The notes below the pieces were generated by a model. It was given only the letters and a program-made list of their open reading frames with translations, searched no databases and was not told the DNA's origin. Positions 32,699-41,813 of a stretch of DNA of 64,000 nucleotides are shown piece by piece. This DNA comes from Halorubrum sp. 2020YC2 (GTDB taxonomy: Archaea; Halobacteriota; Halobacteria; Halobacteriales; Haloferacaceae): contig NZ_CP076019.1 of the NCBI RefSeq assembly GCF_018623055.1, positions 744,001 through 808,000 of the forward strand. The letters run 5' to 3'. The position numbers and the translations under genes are program-made. The number at the start of each line of letters is the position of its first letter. Positions within the stretch are counted from its first letter, which is position 1.

Positions 32699-34129
32699 TT
32701 ACGCGCCCAGCGCGTCCTCCAACAGCTGGAGGGGGTGTTCAATCTCGTACCCCGTCCCGTGTTCCATCTGCATCGCGCAGGTCGGACACTCCGTCATGCC
32801 GACCTCGCCCTCGGCGTCCTCCATGTGCTCGAACATCTCCTCGCCTATCTCCATCGACTTCTCGTACTTCTCCTCCTTCCAGCCGTAGGTGCCGGAGATG
32901 CCCGAACAGGAGTCGCCCACGTCCTCCATCGTCACGCCGTCGACGTCGCGGAACGTCTCGACGGCCTGTCGCGAGAGCCCCTGATTCCGGGCGTGACACG
33001 GCGCGTGGTACGCGAACGCGCGCTCGTCGTCCAGCCCGCCGGCGGCGTCGAGTTCGCCCTCCAAGTCCTCGTGGATCCGGAGGTACTCCAGCGCCTCGAA
33101 GGTGTGCTCCGCGAGGTCCTCGATCCCGTGGAGGTCGAACAGCTCGGGGTACTCCTGCCGGAGCGACATCGAACAGGAGGTACAGGAGGCGATCACGTCG
33201 GCGCCCTGCCCGATGGCCTCGACGAGGTTCTCGACGTTCGTCTCAGCGTGGCGTCGGGCGTCGTCCAGCATTCCGTTCGCGAACATCGGCGTGCCCGAGC
33301 ACTTCTGGGGCGGGACCATCACCTCGTAGCCGAAGTGCTCGTAGACGCGCACCATGGCCTTGCCCACCTCGGGAGTGTTGTAGTTGGAGTAGCAGCCGTG
33401 GAAGTACGCCACTCGCTTGTCGGGGTTCTCCACTTTCGCGCCGCCGCGCGCCTTCCACCACTCGCGGAACGTCTCCGTGGCGAACTCGGGGAAGTCGCGC
33501 TCCTTGGGGATCCCCATCACCTTCTCCATCGCCCACCGCGCCGGCCCGAAGTTCATCGCGAACGACGCCGTGCGCGGGAACTTGCTCGCGAGGCTCGCGG
33601 AGGTGCGGTAGTTGGCCAGGATCCGGTTCCGGATGTACTCGACGGAGAGCTTCTCCATCTGTCGCTCGACGTACTGCCCGCGCGCCTCGTTGTGCATCTG
33701 CGAGAGCGGCACCGAGGAGGGACAGGCGTCGTCACAGCGCATACAGTTCGAACAGGAGGTGATCGACTCGTCGATGTCGTGGTCCTCCTTCCGCTTGAGC
33801 CGCCACTGCTCCGGCCCCTGGAACTTCGGGCCGGGGAACTCGTCGTCGACCTCCGCCACCGGGCAGGAAGTATCACAGCTCGTACACTTGTAACAGGAGT
33901 CGGCCCCCTCACGGAGGTCGAGGTCGCCGCCGGGGAACACGTCGACCGGGTCGTACGCGTCCGGGTCGAGCTCCGTCGAGTCGGTCCCGCCGGTCGCGCT
34001 CTCGGCGCCGCCCGAGGCGCTCTCGACGCCGCCGTCGGTGGCGGCGCGCTCCGCGACGGGGTCGTCGCCGCGCTCGTTCGTCCCGTTCGCGTCCCCTGCG
34101 TCTCCGTCGTCGTCCGTGTGTCGTGTCAT
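32699..34129 (-). CDS. glpC: anaerobic-type glycerol-3-phosphate dehydrogenase, subunit C
   Basis: 476 residues. After an acidic 75-residue extension come two ferredoxin-type motifs (CYKCTSCDTSCPV and CSNCMRCDDACPS) and two CCG domains (CYSNYN...CSGTPM with CTSC; CHARNQG...DSCSG with CPTC). This iron-sulfur subunit anchors GlpAB to the membrane and passes electrons to menaquinone. The start overlaps the glpB stop (ATGA). Third gene of glpABC. Confidence 0.95.
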   Translation of the reverse strand: MTRHTDDDGDAGDANGTNERGDDPVAERAATDGGVESASGGAESATGGTDSTELDPDAYDPVDVFPGGDLDLREGADSCYKCTSCDTSCPVAEVDDEFPGPKFQGPEQWRLKRKEDHDIDESITSCSNCMRCDDACPSSVPLSQMHNEARGQYVERQMEKLSVEYIRNRILANYRTSASLASKFPRTASFAMNFGPARWAMEKVMGIPKERDFPEFATETFREWWKARGGAKVENPDKRVAYFHGCYSNYNTPEVGKAMVRVYEHFGYEVMVPPQKCSGTPMFANGMLDDARRHAETNVENLVEAIGQGADVIASCTSCSMSLRQEYPELFDLHGIEDLAEHTFEALEYLRIHEDLEGELDAAGGLDDERAFAYHAPCHARNQGLSRQAVETFRDVDGVTMEDVGDSCSGISGTYGWKEEKYEKSMEIGEEMFEHMEDAEGEVGMTECPTCAMQMEHGTGYEIEHPLQLLEDALGA

Positions 34130-35505
34130 TGGCTCGCCTCCGTCGCCGCCTGCCGCCCGGCCACGATGCCGGTCGCGAGCGAGACCCCGCTCGCGGACTT
34201 CTCCCTCGCCGCGTCCGCGCCGCCGACGACGCCGCCGGCCGCGAACACGTTCTGGTACTGTACGTTCCCCTCGGCGTCGGCGGGCCGACACCGCTCGTCG
34301 GGTCGGACCCCGAACCGCGCGTACGGCTGATCGCCGAACGCGTCGTCGACGAACCACTCGTACCGGTCCTCGGGCTGGTCGACGTGGAGGTCGAAGACGG
34401 GCTCGCGGACGCCCTCGCGGTCCGAGTCGAGGCCCTTCCCGACGAGGCCGCCGGTCGCCAGCACGAACGCGTCGGCGCCGTACGGCGTCGTCCGCCCATT
34501 GCGGTCGACCGCGACCGTCTCCACCCGCCCGTCGCTCGCGGACTCGACGCCGACGACGGGGTTGCCGGTCTCGAACCGGACGCCCTCGGCGTCGAGCGCG
34601 TCGAACAGCCGATCCTCTAAGCGGAGGCCGGGGAGGCTCGGCGGCCCCATCGGTATCTCGAACACGTCCGCGCCGAGCCGGTCCGCGAGCTCCTCGCGGA
34701 CCTCGTCGCCCTCGTCGTCACCCAGGAACGCCGGGAAGCCGACGCGCTCGACGCGGTCGACGCCGCCCGACTCGTCGACTACGTCGTGGAGGTGTGGCGC
34801 GACCGCCTTCGCGAGCGCCTCGCGGGCGGGGACGCCGTCTATCTCCTCGTCGTGGTCGAGCGCCTTCGCGACCCGGGTTATCTTCGCGTCGGCGCGGAAC
34901 GCCTCCGCGAACTCGACTTCCGCGCCGGCGACGTCGAACGGGACGCCCGCGGCCTCCAGCCGCCCCGCGAAGGCGCGCGCGTCGTACTCCGTGAGCGACC
35001 GGAACCCGACGACCAGCATCGGTCGGTCGTCGCTGGCGAGTCCGGCCTCGGCGGCCGCGGGGTACCGCGCCGTCGGCTTCACCGCGCCGCCGAACGTCGG
35101 CACGAGCGCGTTGCGCTCGGTGTGGCCGCCGCGGTACGCGTCGCCCGCGAGGTCGTCGAACAGGTCCAGCCCGTCGCGGAGCGCGTCGCCGCCCACGACC
35201 CGGTACGGGTGCGACTCGGGGAGCCGGTCTATCCCCTCGAACGGGTCCGCGAGCGGTCCCTCCGGGTCGGGCCACTCGTCGGGGTCGAGGTTCCGGCCCG
35301 CGGTCGGCGGCCCGTCGCGCAGCGGCTTCGCCGGCTCGGTCGCCGGGACGTAACCGAGCGCGTCGATCAGCCCGGAGGCCTGCCGCAGCGTGCTCGCCTT
35401 GTGGGAGACGAGCCGCACGTCGGCCCCCTCGCGGGCGGCGGACACCGCGGCCGCGACCGCGGCGAGGCCGCCGCCGACCACGAGGACGTCGCTGTTTATC
35501 GCCAT
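34126..35505 (-). CDS. glpB: glycerol-3-phosphate dehydrogenase, subunit B
   Basis: 459 residues. N-terminal FAD-binding fold LVVGGGLAAVAAAVSAAREGADVRLVSHKAS and a C-terminal flavin segment FAAGGVVGGADAAREKSASGVSLATG. GlpB pairs with GlpA in the membrane-associated complex. It overlaps glpA upstream and glpC downstream by ATGA-type junctions. Confidence 0.94.
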   Translation of the reverse strand: MAINSDVLVVGGGLAAVAAAVSAAREGADVRLVSHKASTLRQASGLIDALGYVPATEPAKPLRDGPPTAGRNLDPDEWPDPEGPLADPFEGIDRLPESHPYRVVGGDALRDGLDLFDDLAGDAYRGGHTERNALVPTFGGAVKPTARYPAAAEAGLASDDRPMLVVGFRSLTEYDARAFAGRLEAAGVPFDVAGAEVEFAEAFRADAKITRVAKALDHDEEIDGVPAREALAKAVAPHLHDVVDESGGVDRVERVGFPAFLGDDEGDEVREELADRLGADVFEIPMGPPSLPGLRLEDRLFDALDAEGVRFETGNPVVGVESASDGRVETVAVDRNGRTTPYGADAFVLATGGLVGKGLDSDREGVREPVFDLHVDQPEDRYEWFVDDAFGDQPYARFGVRPDERCRPADAEGNVQYQNVFAAGGVVGGADAAREKSASGVSLATGIVAGRQAATEASQ

Positions 35506-37280
35506 CAGCGGTCCCCCTCGGCGGCCGCGTCGTCACCTGCGCAGCCGCCGTCGGCGGCCACAGTCCCCTCTTCGCCTCCCGACTCGTCGGCGCCGGCGGC
35601 GTCCGGCGACTCCGCTCCGGCGTCGAACGCGCCGAAGTCGACCTCCTCGTCGAGGTTCGCGGGGTCGCCGTCGCGGTTCATCGTCGTCGCGTGGAGCAGG
35701 TGGTTCAACATCGCCTGCGAGAGCTGCTCGCCCCACAGCGCGTGGCGCTGGCCCTTCCAGCGCTCCTGATACAGCTCGTCTTCGGCGTCGCGGACGACCG
35801 GCTCGGGGTACTCCTGTGCGAGTTCCGACGCGATCCGGTGCGTACAGAAGCCGCCCTGACAGTTCCCCATCGAGGCGCGGGTCCGCAGGCGGACGGCGTT
35901 GAGGTCGGAGCCGGCCTCCCCTATCGCGTCCTGGACCTCCGCGCGCGTCACGCTCTCGCAGTTGCAGACGATCGGGTTCGGGTCGTACTCGTCGAGCACG
36001 TCGTCGGCCCGCGAGCCGAGCCGCTGGCCCGACCGCCGCGCGACGGGCGAGCGGAGGCCGAACTCGTTCATCAGCTCCGCCATGCGCGCCTCGCTCTCCG
36101 AGCCGGGGAGCGGCGCGTCGGCCGTGTCGCAGGTCGCCTCGTAGCCGAGCGTCTCGCAGACGTGATCGGAGATGGACTCGGCCATCATCCGGTAGGTGGT
36201 GAGCTTCCCGCCGACGATGGTCGTCATCCCCGGCAGGTCGTCGCGGTCGCCGTGGTCCAAGAGGAAGTAGTCGCGAGTGATGTCCGTCGGGTCCTCGGTG
36301 CCCGTTCCCGGCGGCTCGTAGAGTGGCCGGACGCCCCAAAAGGAGCGGAGCGTGCGGGCGTCTTCGAGCGCCGGCACGAGCTCCGAGAGCGTCTCGATCA
36401 TCAGGTCGACCTCCCAGTCCTCCTCGGGGTAGTCCTCGGGGTCGTCGACCTCCTCGTCGGTCGTGCCGAGGATACTGGCCGTCTCGTGGGGGACGATGAT
36501 GTCGGCGTCGCCCTTCGGTCGGCACCGGTTGATCACGGTGTCGACCTGCCGGGTGTTCATCACCGTCATCACGCCCTTCGAGGGGCGCACCTCCACGTCG
36601 ACGCCGGCCATCTCCCCGACGTTGCCCGCCCACGCGCCGGTCGCGTTGACGACGTGACGCGCGCGGATCTCCTCTGTCGTCCCGGGCTCGTGGTGAACGC
36701 GCTTCCCGGGACCGGTCTCGTGTTCTATCTCGACGCCGACGACCTCGCCGCCCTCGACGAGCACGTCCGTCACCGGGGCGTGCGTCTCGACCCGCGCGCC
36801 GTGTTCGCGGGCGTCCGCGGCGTTCGACACGCAGAGCCGGAAGGGGTCGACCGCGCCGTCGGGCAGGGCGATCGCCTTTTCGACGTCGCGCGCGAGGTAC
36901 GGCTCGCGGCGGCGCGCCTCCTCGCCGTCGATCACCTCGACGGGGATGTCGCACGCCTTACACCCCTCCAGCTTCTCTTGGAAGTACTCCTCCGAGTCCT
37001 CCGGTCGCTTGACGAACAGCCCGCCGGTCTCCTCGACGCAGTGGGCCGCGATGTCGCGGAGCACCATGTTCTCCTCGATACACTCCTCCGCGCTCTTCTG
37101 GTCCGAGACCGCGTAGCGCCCCCCGCTGTGGAGGAGTCCGTGCATCCGGCCGGTCGTCCCGTGCGTCAGGTTCCCCTTCTCGACGAGGACCGTGTCGAGT
37201 CCGCGTCGCGCCAGGTCCCTGACGACGCCGCACCCCGTCGACCCCCCACCGACGACGACGACGTCAACTTGTCTGTCCAT
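35505..37280 (-). CDS. glpA: glycerol-3-phosphate dehydrogenase, subunit A (catalytic)
   Basis: 591 residues. FAD motif [34 protein letters not shown]-type substrate segments ([40 protein letters not shown]) and a C-terminal BFD-like [2Fe-2S] domain ([22 protein letters not shown]), then a Gly/Ala/Asp tail. It oxidises glycerol 3-phosphate to dihydroxyacetone phosphate. The ATG at 37280 lies about 26 nt from a TATA-like AGTAAAG on the minus strand (37302-37313), predicting a leaderless mRNA. Confidence 0.96.
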   Translation of the reverse strand: MDRQVDVVVVGGGSTGCGVVRDLARRGLDTVLVEKGNLTHGTTGRMHGLLHSGGRYAVSDQKSAEECIEENMVLRDIAAHCVEETGGLFVKRPEDSEEYFQEKLEGCKACDIPVEVIDGEEARRREPYLARDVEKAIALPDGAVDPFRLCVSNAADAREHGARVETHAPVTDVLVEGGEVVGVEIEHETGPGKRVHHEPGTTEEIRARHVVNATGAWAGNVGEMAGVDVEVRPSKGVMTVMNTRQVDTVINRCRPKGDADIIVPHETASILGTTDEEVDDPEDYPEEDWEVDLMIETLSELVPALEDARTLRSFWGVRPLYEPPGTGTEDPTDITRDYFLLDHGDRDDLPGMTTIVGGKLTTYRMMAESISDHVCETLGYEATCDTADAPLPGSESEARMAELMNEFGLRSPVARRSGQRLGSRADDVLDEYDPNPIVCNCESVTRAEVQDAIGEAGSDLNAVRLRTRASMGNCQGGFCTHRIASELAQEYPEPVVRDAEDELYQERWKGQRHALWGEQLSQAMLNHLLHATTMNRDGDPANLDEEVDFGAFDAGAESPDAAGADESGGEEGTVAADGGCAGDDAAAEGDR

Positions 37281-37383
37281 GGGCGGTCCTTGTCCCACGA
37301 CCACTTTACTTTACCTCCCGAGGTGCCCCACGCATAACTATCAGGGTCATTCAAGTGGTGTAATCGCTGTCGCGGCCGATTAG

Positions 37384-37391
37384 TTTATATA
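37384..37391 (+). promoter_or_regulatory. TATA box of the glpK unit
   Basis: TTTATATA predicts a start near 37414. The glpK mRNA would then have a leader of about 247 nt, unusual for haloarchaea. Confidence 0.6.
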
Positions 37392-37412
37392 CCATACTTT
37401 TTCACTCACGCA

Positions 37413-37426
37413 GAAATCCGGATTTC
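37413..37426. promoter_or_regulatory. 14-bp palindrome at the predicted glpK transcription start
   Basis: GAAATCCGGATTTC is perfectly self-complementary and coincides with the predicted start site. It is a strong candidate operator for a glycerol-responsive repressor such as GlpR, inferred from position only. Confidence 0.5.
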
Positions 37427-37454
37427 AACAGGAAGATTATTATGGTAGTACATT

Positions 37455-37664
37455 ATGTTCACGACCGGCGTGGTAGCTTCCGTGAAGATATGTCGCGACG
37501 GGGCCGATGCGCCTCACGGCCGTCTCGGGCCGACTCCGGACGGGTCTGCCCGAGCGGTCGCGCGACGCGACGGCGAACGCGGCACTGGGGTCGCCCTCGA
37601 CGGCGAGGGTGACCCGGTCACCGCCGCGCACGGACCAGCGCCACAGGAGGGATCCACAACATGA
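37455..37664 (+). CDS. possible 69-aa upstream ORF coupled to glpK
   Basis: The frame MFTTGVVASVKICRDGADAP ends in a TGA that overlaps the glpK ATG (ATGA). AGGAGG lies about 9 nt before that ATG, a rare clear Shine-Dalgarno in this window. Third positions are mostly G/C but the protein has no recognisable fold. It may be a coupling device or just an untranslated leader. The stretch 37281-37454 holds only the two divergent promoters. Confidence 0.3.
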   Translation: MFTTGVVASVKICRDGADAPHGRLGPTPDGSARAVARRDGERGTGVALDGEGDPVTAAHGPAPQEGSTT

Positions 37665-39199
37665 CACAGTACGTCGGTGCGATAGACCAGGGGACGACCG
37701 GTACCCGATTCATGGTGTTCGACCACGAGGGCCAGGTCGTCGCGAACGCATACGAACAGCACGAACAGATCTACCCGAACCCGGGCTGGGTCGAACACGA
37801 CCCGATCGAGATCTGGGAGAACACCCAACAGGTCGTCCTCGACGGCCTCGCGGACGCGGGGCTCGAGGCCGATCAGCTCGAAGCGATCGGCATCACCAAC
37901 CAGCGCGAGACGACCATCGTCTGGGACAAAGACTCCGGCCGCCCCGTCCACAACGCCCTAGTGTGGCAGGACCGCCGGACGACCGACCGCGTCGAGGAGC
38001 TTCAGGAGGACGAGAAAGTCGAGGAGATCCGCGAGAAGACCGGGCTGGAATGTGACGCGTACTTCTCCGCGACCAAGACGGAGTGGATACTCGACAACGC
38101 GGAGCCGCTCAAGATGCAGAGCTCGCGCGGCGGCGACCTGCGTGACCGCGCTCGCGAGGGCGAGCTCGTCATGGGCACGATCGACTCGTGGCTCATCTAC
38201 AACCTGACGGGCAACCACATCACGGACGTCACCAACGCTTCCCGGACGATGCTGTACAACATCCGGGAGATGGAGTGGGACGACGAGCTCTTAGACGAGT
38301 TCGACGTGCCGAAGGAGATGGTGCCCGAGGTACGCCCCTCCTCCGACGAGGACTACTACGGGCACACGGACGCCGACGGTTTCCTCGGCGAGGAAATCCC
38401 TGTCGCGGGCGCGCTGGGCGACCAGCAGGCCGCCTTGTTCGGACAGACGTGTTTCGACAAGGGCGACGCGAAGAACACCTACGGGACCGGTGCGTTCTAC
38501 CTAATGAACACCGGCGAAGAGGCCGTCGCGTCCGACAACGGACTGCTCACGACGGTCGGCTTCCAGATGTCCGGCGAACCGGTACAGTACGCGCTGGAGG
38601 GGTCGATCTTCATCGCCGGCGCGGCGATCGAGTTCCTCGAGGACGTCGACCTCATCAACAACGCCGCACAGACCGCGGAGCTGGCCAGCTCGGTCGACTC
38701 GACCGACGGCGTCTATATGGTCCCGGCGTTCACCGGGCTCGGCGCCCCGCACTGGGACGGCCGCGCCCGCGGGACCATCGTCGGGATGACCCGCGGCACC
38801 ACCAAAGAACACATCGTCCGGGCGACGTTGGAGAGCATCGCCTACCAGACCCGCGACCTCGCGGAGGCGATGGAGGCCGACTCGGGCGTCGAGATGACGA
38901 GCCTCCGCGTCGACGGGGGCGCGGTCAAGAACAACTTCCTCTGTCAGCTCCAGGCCGACATCATCCAGACGGACATCGTGCGGCCGGAGGTCGACGAGAC
39001 GACCGCGCTCGGCTCGGCGTACGCCGCCGGGCTGGCGGTCGGCTACTGGGACAACGTCGACGAGCTCCGCGACAACTGGCAGGTCGACCGCGATTTCAAC
39101 CCGGAGAAGTCGCAGGGCGAGGTCGACAAGCTGTACAGCCGCTGGGACGACGCGGTCGAGCGCTCGAAGAACTGGGCGATCGACGAGGAGGAGGAGTAA
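37661..39199 (+). CDS. glpK: glycerol kinase
   Basis: 512 residues, FGGY family. GAIDQGTTGTRFMVFDHEG starts the ATP fold. NPGWVEHDPIEIWENT, GITNQRETTIVWDKDSGRPVHNALVWQDRRT and SRTMLYNIREMEWD bind glycerol, and GLGAPHWDGRARGTIVGMTRG and RVDGGAVKNNFLCQLQADI complete the nucleotide site. It phosphorylates glycerol to glycerol 3-phosphate for GlpABC, a main carbon route in halophiles living with Dunaliella glycerol. The next gene starts immediately after its stop. Confidence 0.97.
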   Translation: MTQYVGAIDQGTTGTRFMVFDHEGQVVANAYEQHEQIYPNPGWVEHDPIEIWENTQQVVLDGLADAGLEADQLEAIGITNQRETTIVWDKDSGRPVHNALVWQDRRTTDRVEELQEDEKVEEIREKTGLECDAYFSATKTEWILDNAEPLKMQSSRGGDLRDRAREGELVMGTIDSWLIYNLTGNHITDVTNASRTMLYNIREMEWDDELLDEFDVPKEMVPEVRPSSDEDYYGHTDADGFLGEEIPVAGALGDQQAALFGQTCFDKGDAKNTYGTGAFYLMNTGEEAVASDNGLLTTVGFQMSGEPVQYALEGSIFIAGAAIEFLEDVDLINNAAQTAELASSVDSTDGVYMVPAFTGLGAPHWDGRARGTIVGMTRGTTKEHIVRATLESIAYQTRDLAEAMEADSGVEMTSLRVDGGAVKNNFLCQLQADIIQTDIVRPEVDETTALGSAYAAGLAVGYWDNVDELRDNWQVDRDFNPEKSQGEVDKLYSRWDDAVERSKNWAIDEEEE

Positions 39200-40288
39200 A
39201 TGAACGAGTTGCTGCTCCAGATCCCGGTCATCGGGATGGAGGTGGAGCCGTTCCTGCTGCTCCTCATCACCGCCCTCGCCGGCGGGGCGTTCGGCGCCGC
39301 CATCGGCGCGCTGCCCGCGTTCATCTTCACCGGGTTCGTCGTCTTCCTCGGTGAGGGTATCGGGATACTCCAGCGGCAGGTCGGTGCGACAGAGGCGATC
39401 CCGGCCGGCGAGCTCGCCGCCGGCATCACCGGCGTCATCGGCTTCGGGGCGATCACCGGCCCGCACATCGCCTTCGCGGGCGGCGTGGCCGCCTCCGCGT
39501 ACGCCGGCAAGAAGTACCCCGAAATGAACCCCGCCGACGGCGGGTACCACTTCGGGAAGGACATCACGTACGCGTTCGGCACGAAGCCCGACATCCTCGC
39601 CGTCGGAGCGATCTTCGGCGTGCTCGGGATGCTGATCACCCAGCTCGCGAACGGGCTCTTCCTCAACGTGTTGGAGATGACGCCGCCGACCGACTTCATC
39701 GCGGTGTCGGTGTTCGCGACCGCGTTCCTCGCTCGGCCCGTCTTCGGGTACCCGATCGTCGGGAAGCCGGCGGGCGACGGACTGCTCGACATGTCGCCGT
39801 TCGAGCGCGGCGAGGACCACCCGAAGGCCGACACGGACGAGGAACACGCCGGTCGCCCCGCGACCGAGCCGTGGCTCCCGCACCAGTACGAGTGGTCGGG
39901 CGTCACCGCCATCGGTCTCGTCGGCGGCATCCTCGGCGGCTACATCTGGCTGCAGACGGGGAGCATCTTCCTCGGCTACGCCATCTCCGCCATCAGCCTG
40001 CTGTTCCTCAACCTCGGCGTCGAGAAGATTCCGGTGACCCACCACATCACGCTGCTCGGCGCGGTCGGCGCGGTCGTCATCGACCCCGTCGCGGGCAGCG
40101 TCGTGGCGCTGCTCGCGGGCGGCGTCCTCGGGGCGCTCAGCGGCCTCGTGGGCGAGGTCACGCAGCGGATGTTCTACTCGCACTCCGGAACCCACGTGGA
40201 CCCGCCGGCGATGGCCATCGCGATCATGATGCTCGTCGTCGGTATCCTCGGCATCCTCGGCGTCCTGCCGAACGCCGGGTACCTCTGA
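39200..40288 (+). CDS. multi-pass membrane protein linked to glycerol use
   Basis: 362 residues with about nine hydrophobic helices (LLLLITALAGGAFGAAIGALPAF; GVIGFGAITGPHIAFAGGVAAS; ILGGYIWLQTGSIFLGYAISAISLLFLNL) and a soluble acidic loop near residues 195-230. It starts directly after the glpK stop, so it is cotranscribed. Haloarchaeal genomes often have such a gene beside glpK, suggesting glycerol uptake; it is not the aquaglyceroporin family by eye (no paired NPA motifs). Confidence 0.8.
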   Translation: MNELLLQIPVIGMEVEPFLLLLITALAGGAFGAAIGALPAFIFTGFVVFLGEGIGILQRQVGATEAIPAGELAAGITGVIGFGAITGPHIAFAGGVAASAYAGKKYPEMNPADGGYHFGKDITYAFGTKPDILAVGAIFGVLGMLITQLANGLFLNVLEMTPPTDFIAVSVFATAFLARPVFGYPIVGKPAGDGLLDMSPFERGEDHPKADTDEEHAGRPATEPWLPHQYEWSGVTAIGLVGGILGGYIWLQTGSIFLGYAISAISLLFLNLGVEKIPVTHHITLLGAVGAVVIDPVAGSVVALLAGGVLGALSGLVGEVTQRMFYSHSGTHVDPPAMAIAIMMLVVGILGILGVLPNAGYL

Positions 40289-40299
40289 GCCCGCTCGCG

Positions 40300-40316
40300 G
40301 GAGCCGACGCGGCGTC
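40300..40316 (+). terminator. GC-rich hairpin after the glycerol unit
   Basis: CCGACGC and GGCGTCGG form a tight stem around 40302-40318, just after the membrane protein stop. It may stabilise or end the transcript. No T-run follows, so confidence is low. Confidence 0.25.
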
Positions 40317-40384
40317 GGCCTCCCCGTAGCGGCCGAGGACGGTTCCACGCGCGAAACACCCTCTGACCAAGCCGCCGGACACCA

Positions 40385-40516
40385 ATGAGACCAGACCGGA
40401 CACGCGACGGCCGACGCGACCGTTCCGAGAGCGACGCCGCTCTCGACCGCGACGAGCCGCGCATTGACTCCGTTTCGCACCAGTTTTCCTCGATCGTCTC
40501 GGAGGGTCGGCCGTGA
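40385..40516 (+). CDS. 43-aa small ORF coupled to the Orc-like gene
   Basis: MRPDRTRDGRRDRSESDAAL, ending SIVSEGRP. Its TGA overlaps the GTG of the next gene (GTGA), which supports translation. Charged, with no motif. It could be a leader or coupling peptide, or a tiny partner of the ATPase. Confidence 0.4.
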   Translation: MRPDRTRDGRRDRSESDAALDRDEPRIDSVSHQFSSIVSEGRP

Positions 40517-41685
40517 ACATCGACGACCGTATCGAGCGACGGCTCGGCTACGACACCGGGCTGAGCGTGCTCGCGGACTTCGAGGCCGTCTCGCCGGTCT
40601 CGCACACCGAGTCGCCGGTCGGTCGCGGCCCGTCGATCGAGCGCCTGCTCGACGTGTTCGCCCCCGCGTTCTCCGGGTCGCTCCCGCCGAGCCTCTACGT
40701 GTACGGCCCGAAGGGGAGCGGGAAGTCGGCGGTCGTCTCCGCGCTGTTCGACCGCCTCGCGGCCCACAGCGGCCCGCGACAGGCGATCCAGACGACGACC
40801 CGGGCGGTCAAGCCGACGATACCCGGATTCGTCTACGTCGACGCTCGGTGTGCGTCGACCCGATTCCGGCTGTACCACGAGATGTTGGCCGCGATGAGCG
40901 ACGAGCCCGTCCCCGACCACGGGATCGGGACCGAGGAGCTGGCCGACTCGCTGCGCGACGCGATGCGCACCGGCCCGGACCTCGTGGTCGCGGTCGACCA
41001 CACGAACGAGCCGGAGACCCCGACCGCGGCGACGCTCGTCGACTGGCTCACCGACGTCGGCGAGCGGCTCGCTCCGGCGTGTCTCGGCCGCGACCCGCCG
41101 GACGCGATCGACTGGGAACCGGAGACCACCGTCGAGTTCGCGAAGTACCGCCGGCACGTCCTCGTCGAGCTGTTGACGAGCCGGTGCTCGACCGGGCTCG
41201 GCCGCGAAGCGCTCTCCCACGACCAGATCCGCGAGATAGTCGAGTGGTCCGCCGGCGACGCCCACGACGCGCTCGCCGCCGTGATGGGCGCGGCGGTCAG
41301 CGCGGAGCGGGCCGGCGCGTCGACGGTCCGCTCGGCCGACGTCGACGCCGGGATTGAGGGAGTTCCGCGCCCCTCGGTGGCGCTGGGTCGCGTCCTCGCG
41401 CTGCCCGAGAGCCGCCAGCGGCTCCTCTACGAGCTCGCCGGGCTCTCGGACGACGAGCGGTCCACGGTGGGTGCGGCCACGGAGGCCATCGCGGCGCGCC
41501 CCGGCGTCGACCTCTCGGCGTCGACGGTGCGGCGCGTGCTCTACGAGCAGGCCGACGACGGCCTGCTCGAACGCGTCACCGTCCACCAGAGCGGCGGGAA
41601 GGGTCGGCCGCCGAGCCGGCTCGTGCCCCTCTTCCCGACTGTCGTCTTCCGCGAGCTGTTCGACCGGCAGACTCGGACCGGATAG
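40513..41685 (+). CDS. Orc1/Cdc6-like AAA ATPase, divergent
   Basis: 390 residues. Walker A GPKGSGKSAVVSALF is intact. The Walker B position reads DLVVAVDHTNEPE, where the usual DE is DH, and the sensor and lid regions are diverged (AGDAHDALAAVMGAAVSAE resembles the ID/sensor-2 helix). The last 90 residues look like the winged helix (RQRLLYELAGLSDDERSTVGAATEAI; SASTVRRVLYEQADDGLLERV; GGKGRPPSRLVPL). The family binds replication origins, but the changed Walker B and lack of an obvious origin nearby suggest an accessory or regulatory paralog. Confidence 0.75.
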   Translation: MNIDDRIERRLGYDTGLSVLADFEAVSPVSHTESPVGRGPSIERLLDVFAPAFSGSLPPSLYVYGPKGSGKSAVVSALFDRLAAHSGPRQAIQTTTRAVKPTIPGFVYVDARCASTRFRLYHEMLAAMSDEPVPDHGIGTEELADSLRDAMRTGPDLVVAVDHTNEPETPTAATLVDWLTDVGERLAPACLGRDPPDAIDWEPETTVEFAKYRRHVLVELLTSRCSTGLGREALSHDQIREIVEWSAGDAHDALAAVMGAAVSAERAGASTVRSADVDAGIEGVPRPSVALGRVLALPESRQRLLYELAGLSDDERSTVGAATEAIAARPGVDLSASTVRRVLYEQADDGLLERVTVHQSGGKGRPPSRLVPLFPTVVFRELFDRQTRTG

Positions 41686-41813
41686 GCCGGTCCGGCGCGC
41701 TTGCCGGGTCAAGTCGGTTTGCCCGGCGACCCGGTACGCCCGCCAAGCCGGGTCGGAGCCCTCCCTCTCGATCGAACGGAAGACAGTTGTCGTCGAGCCG
41801 TCGAGTCTCGGGT

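Noticed and set aside
38501-40480. 659-codon antisense frame opposite glpK and the membrane gene
   Set aside because: The composition is that of a reversed coding strand and no motif is present.
40513-41685. Replication origin next to the Orc-like gene
   Set aside because: No AT-rich unwinding region or repeated origin boxes are visible on either side.
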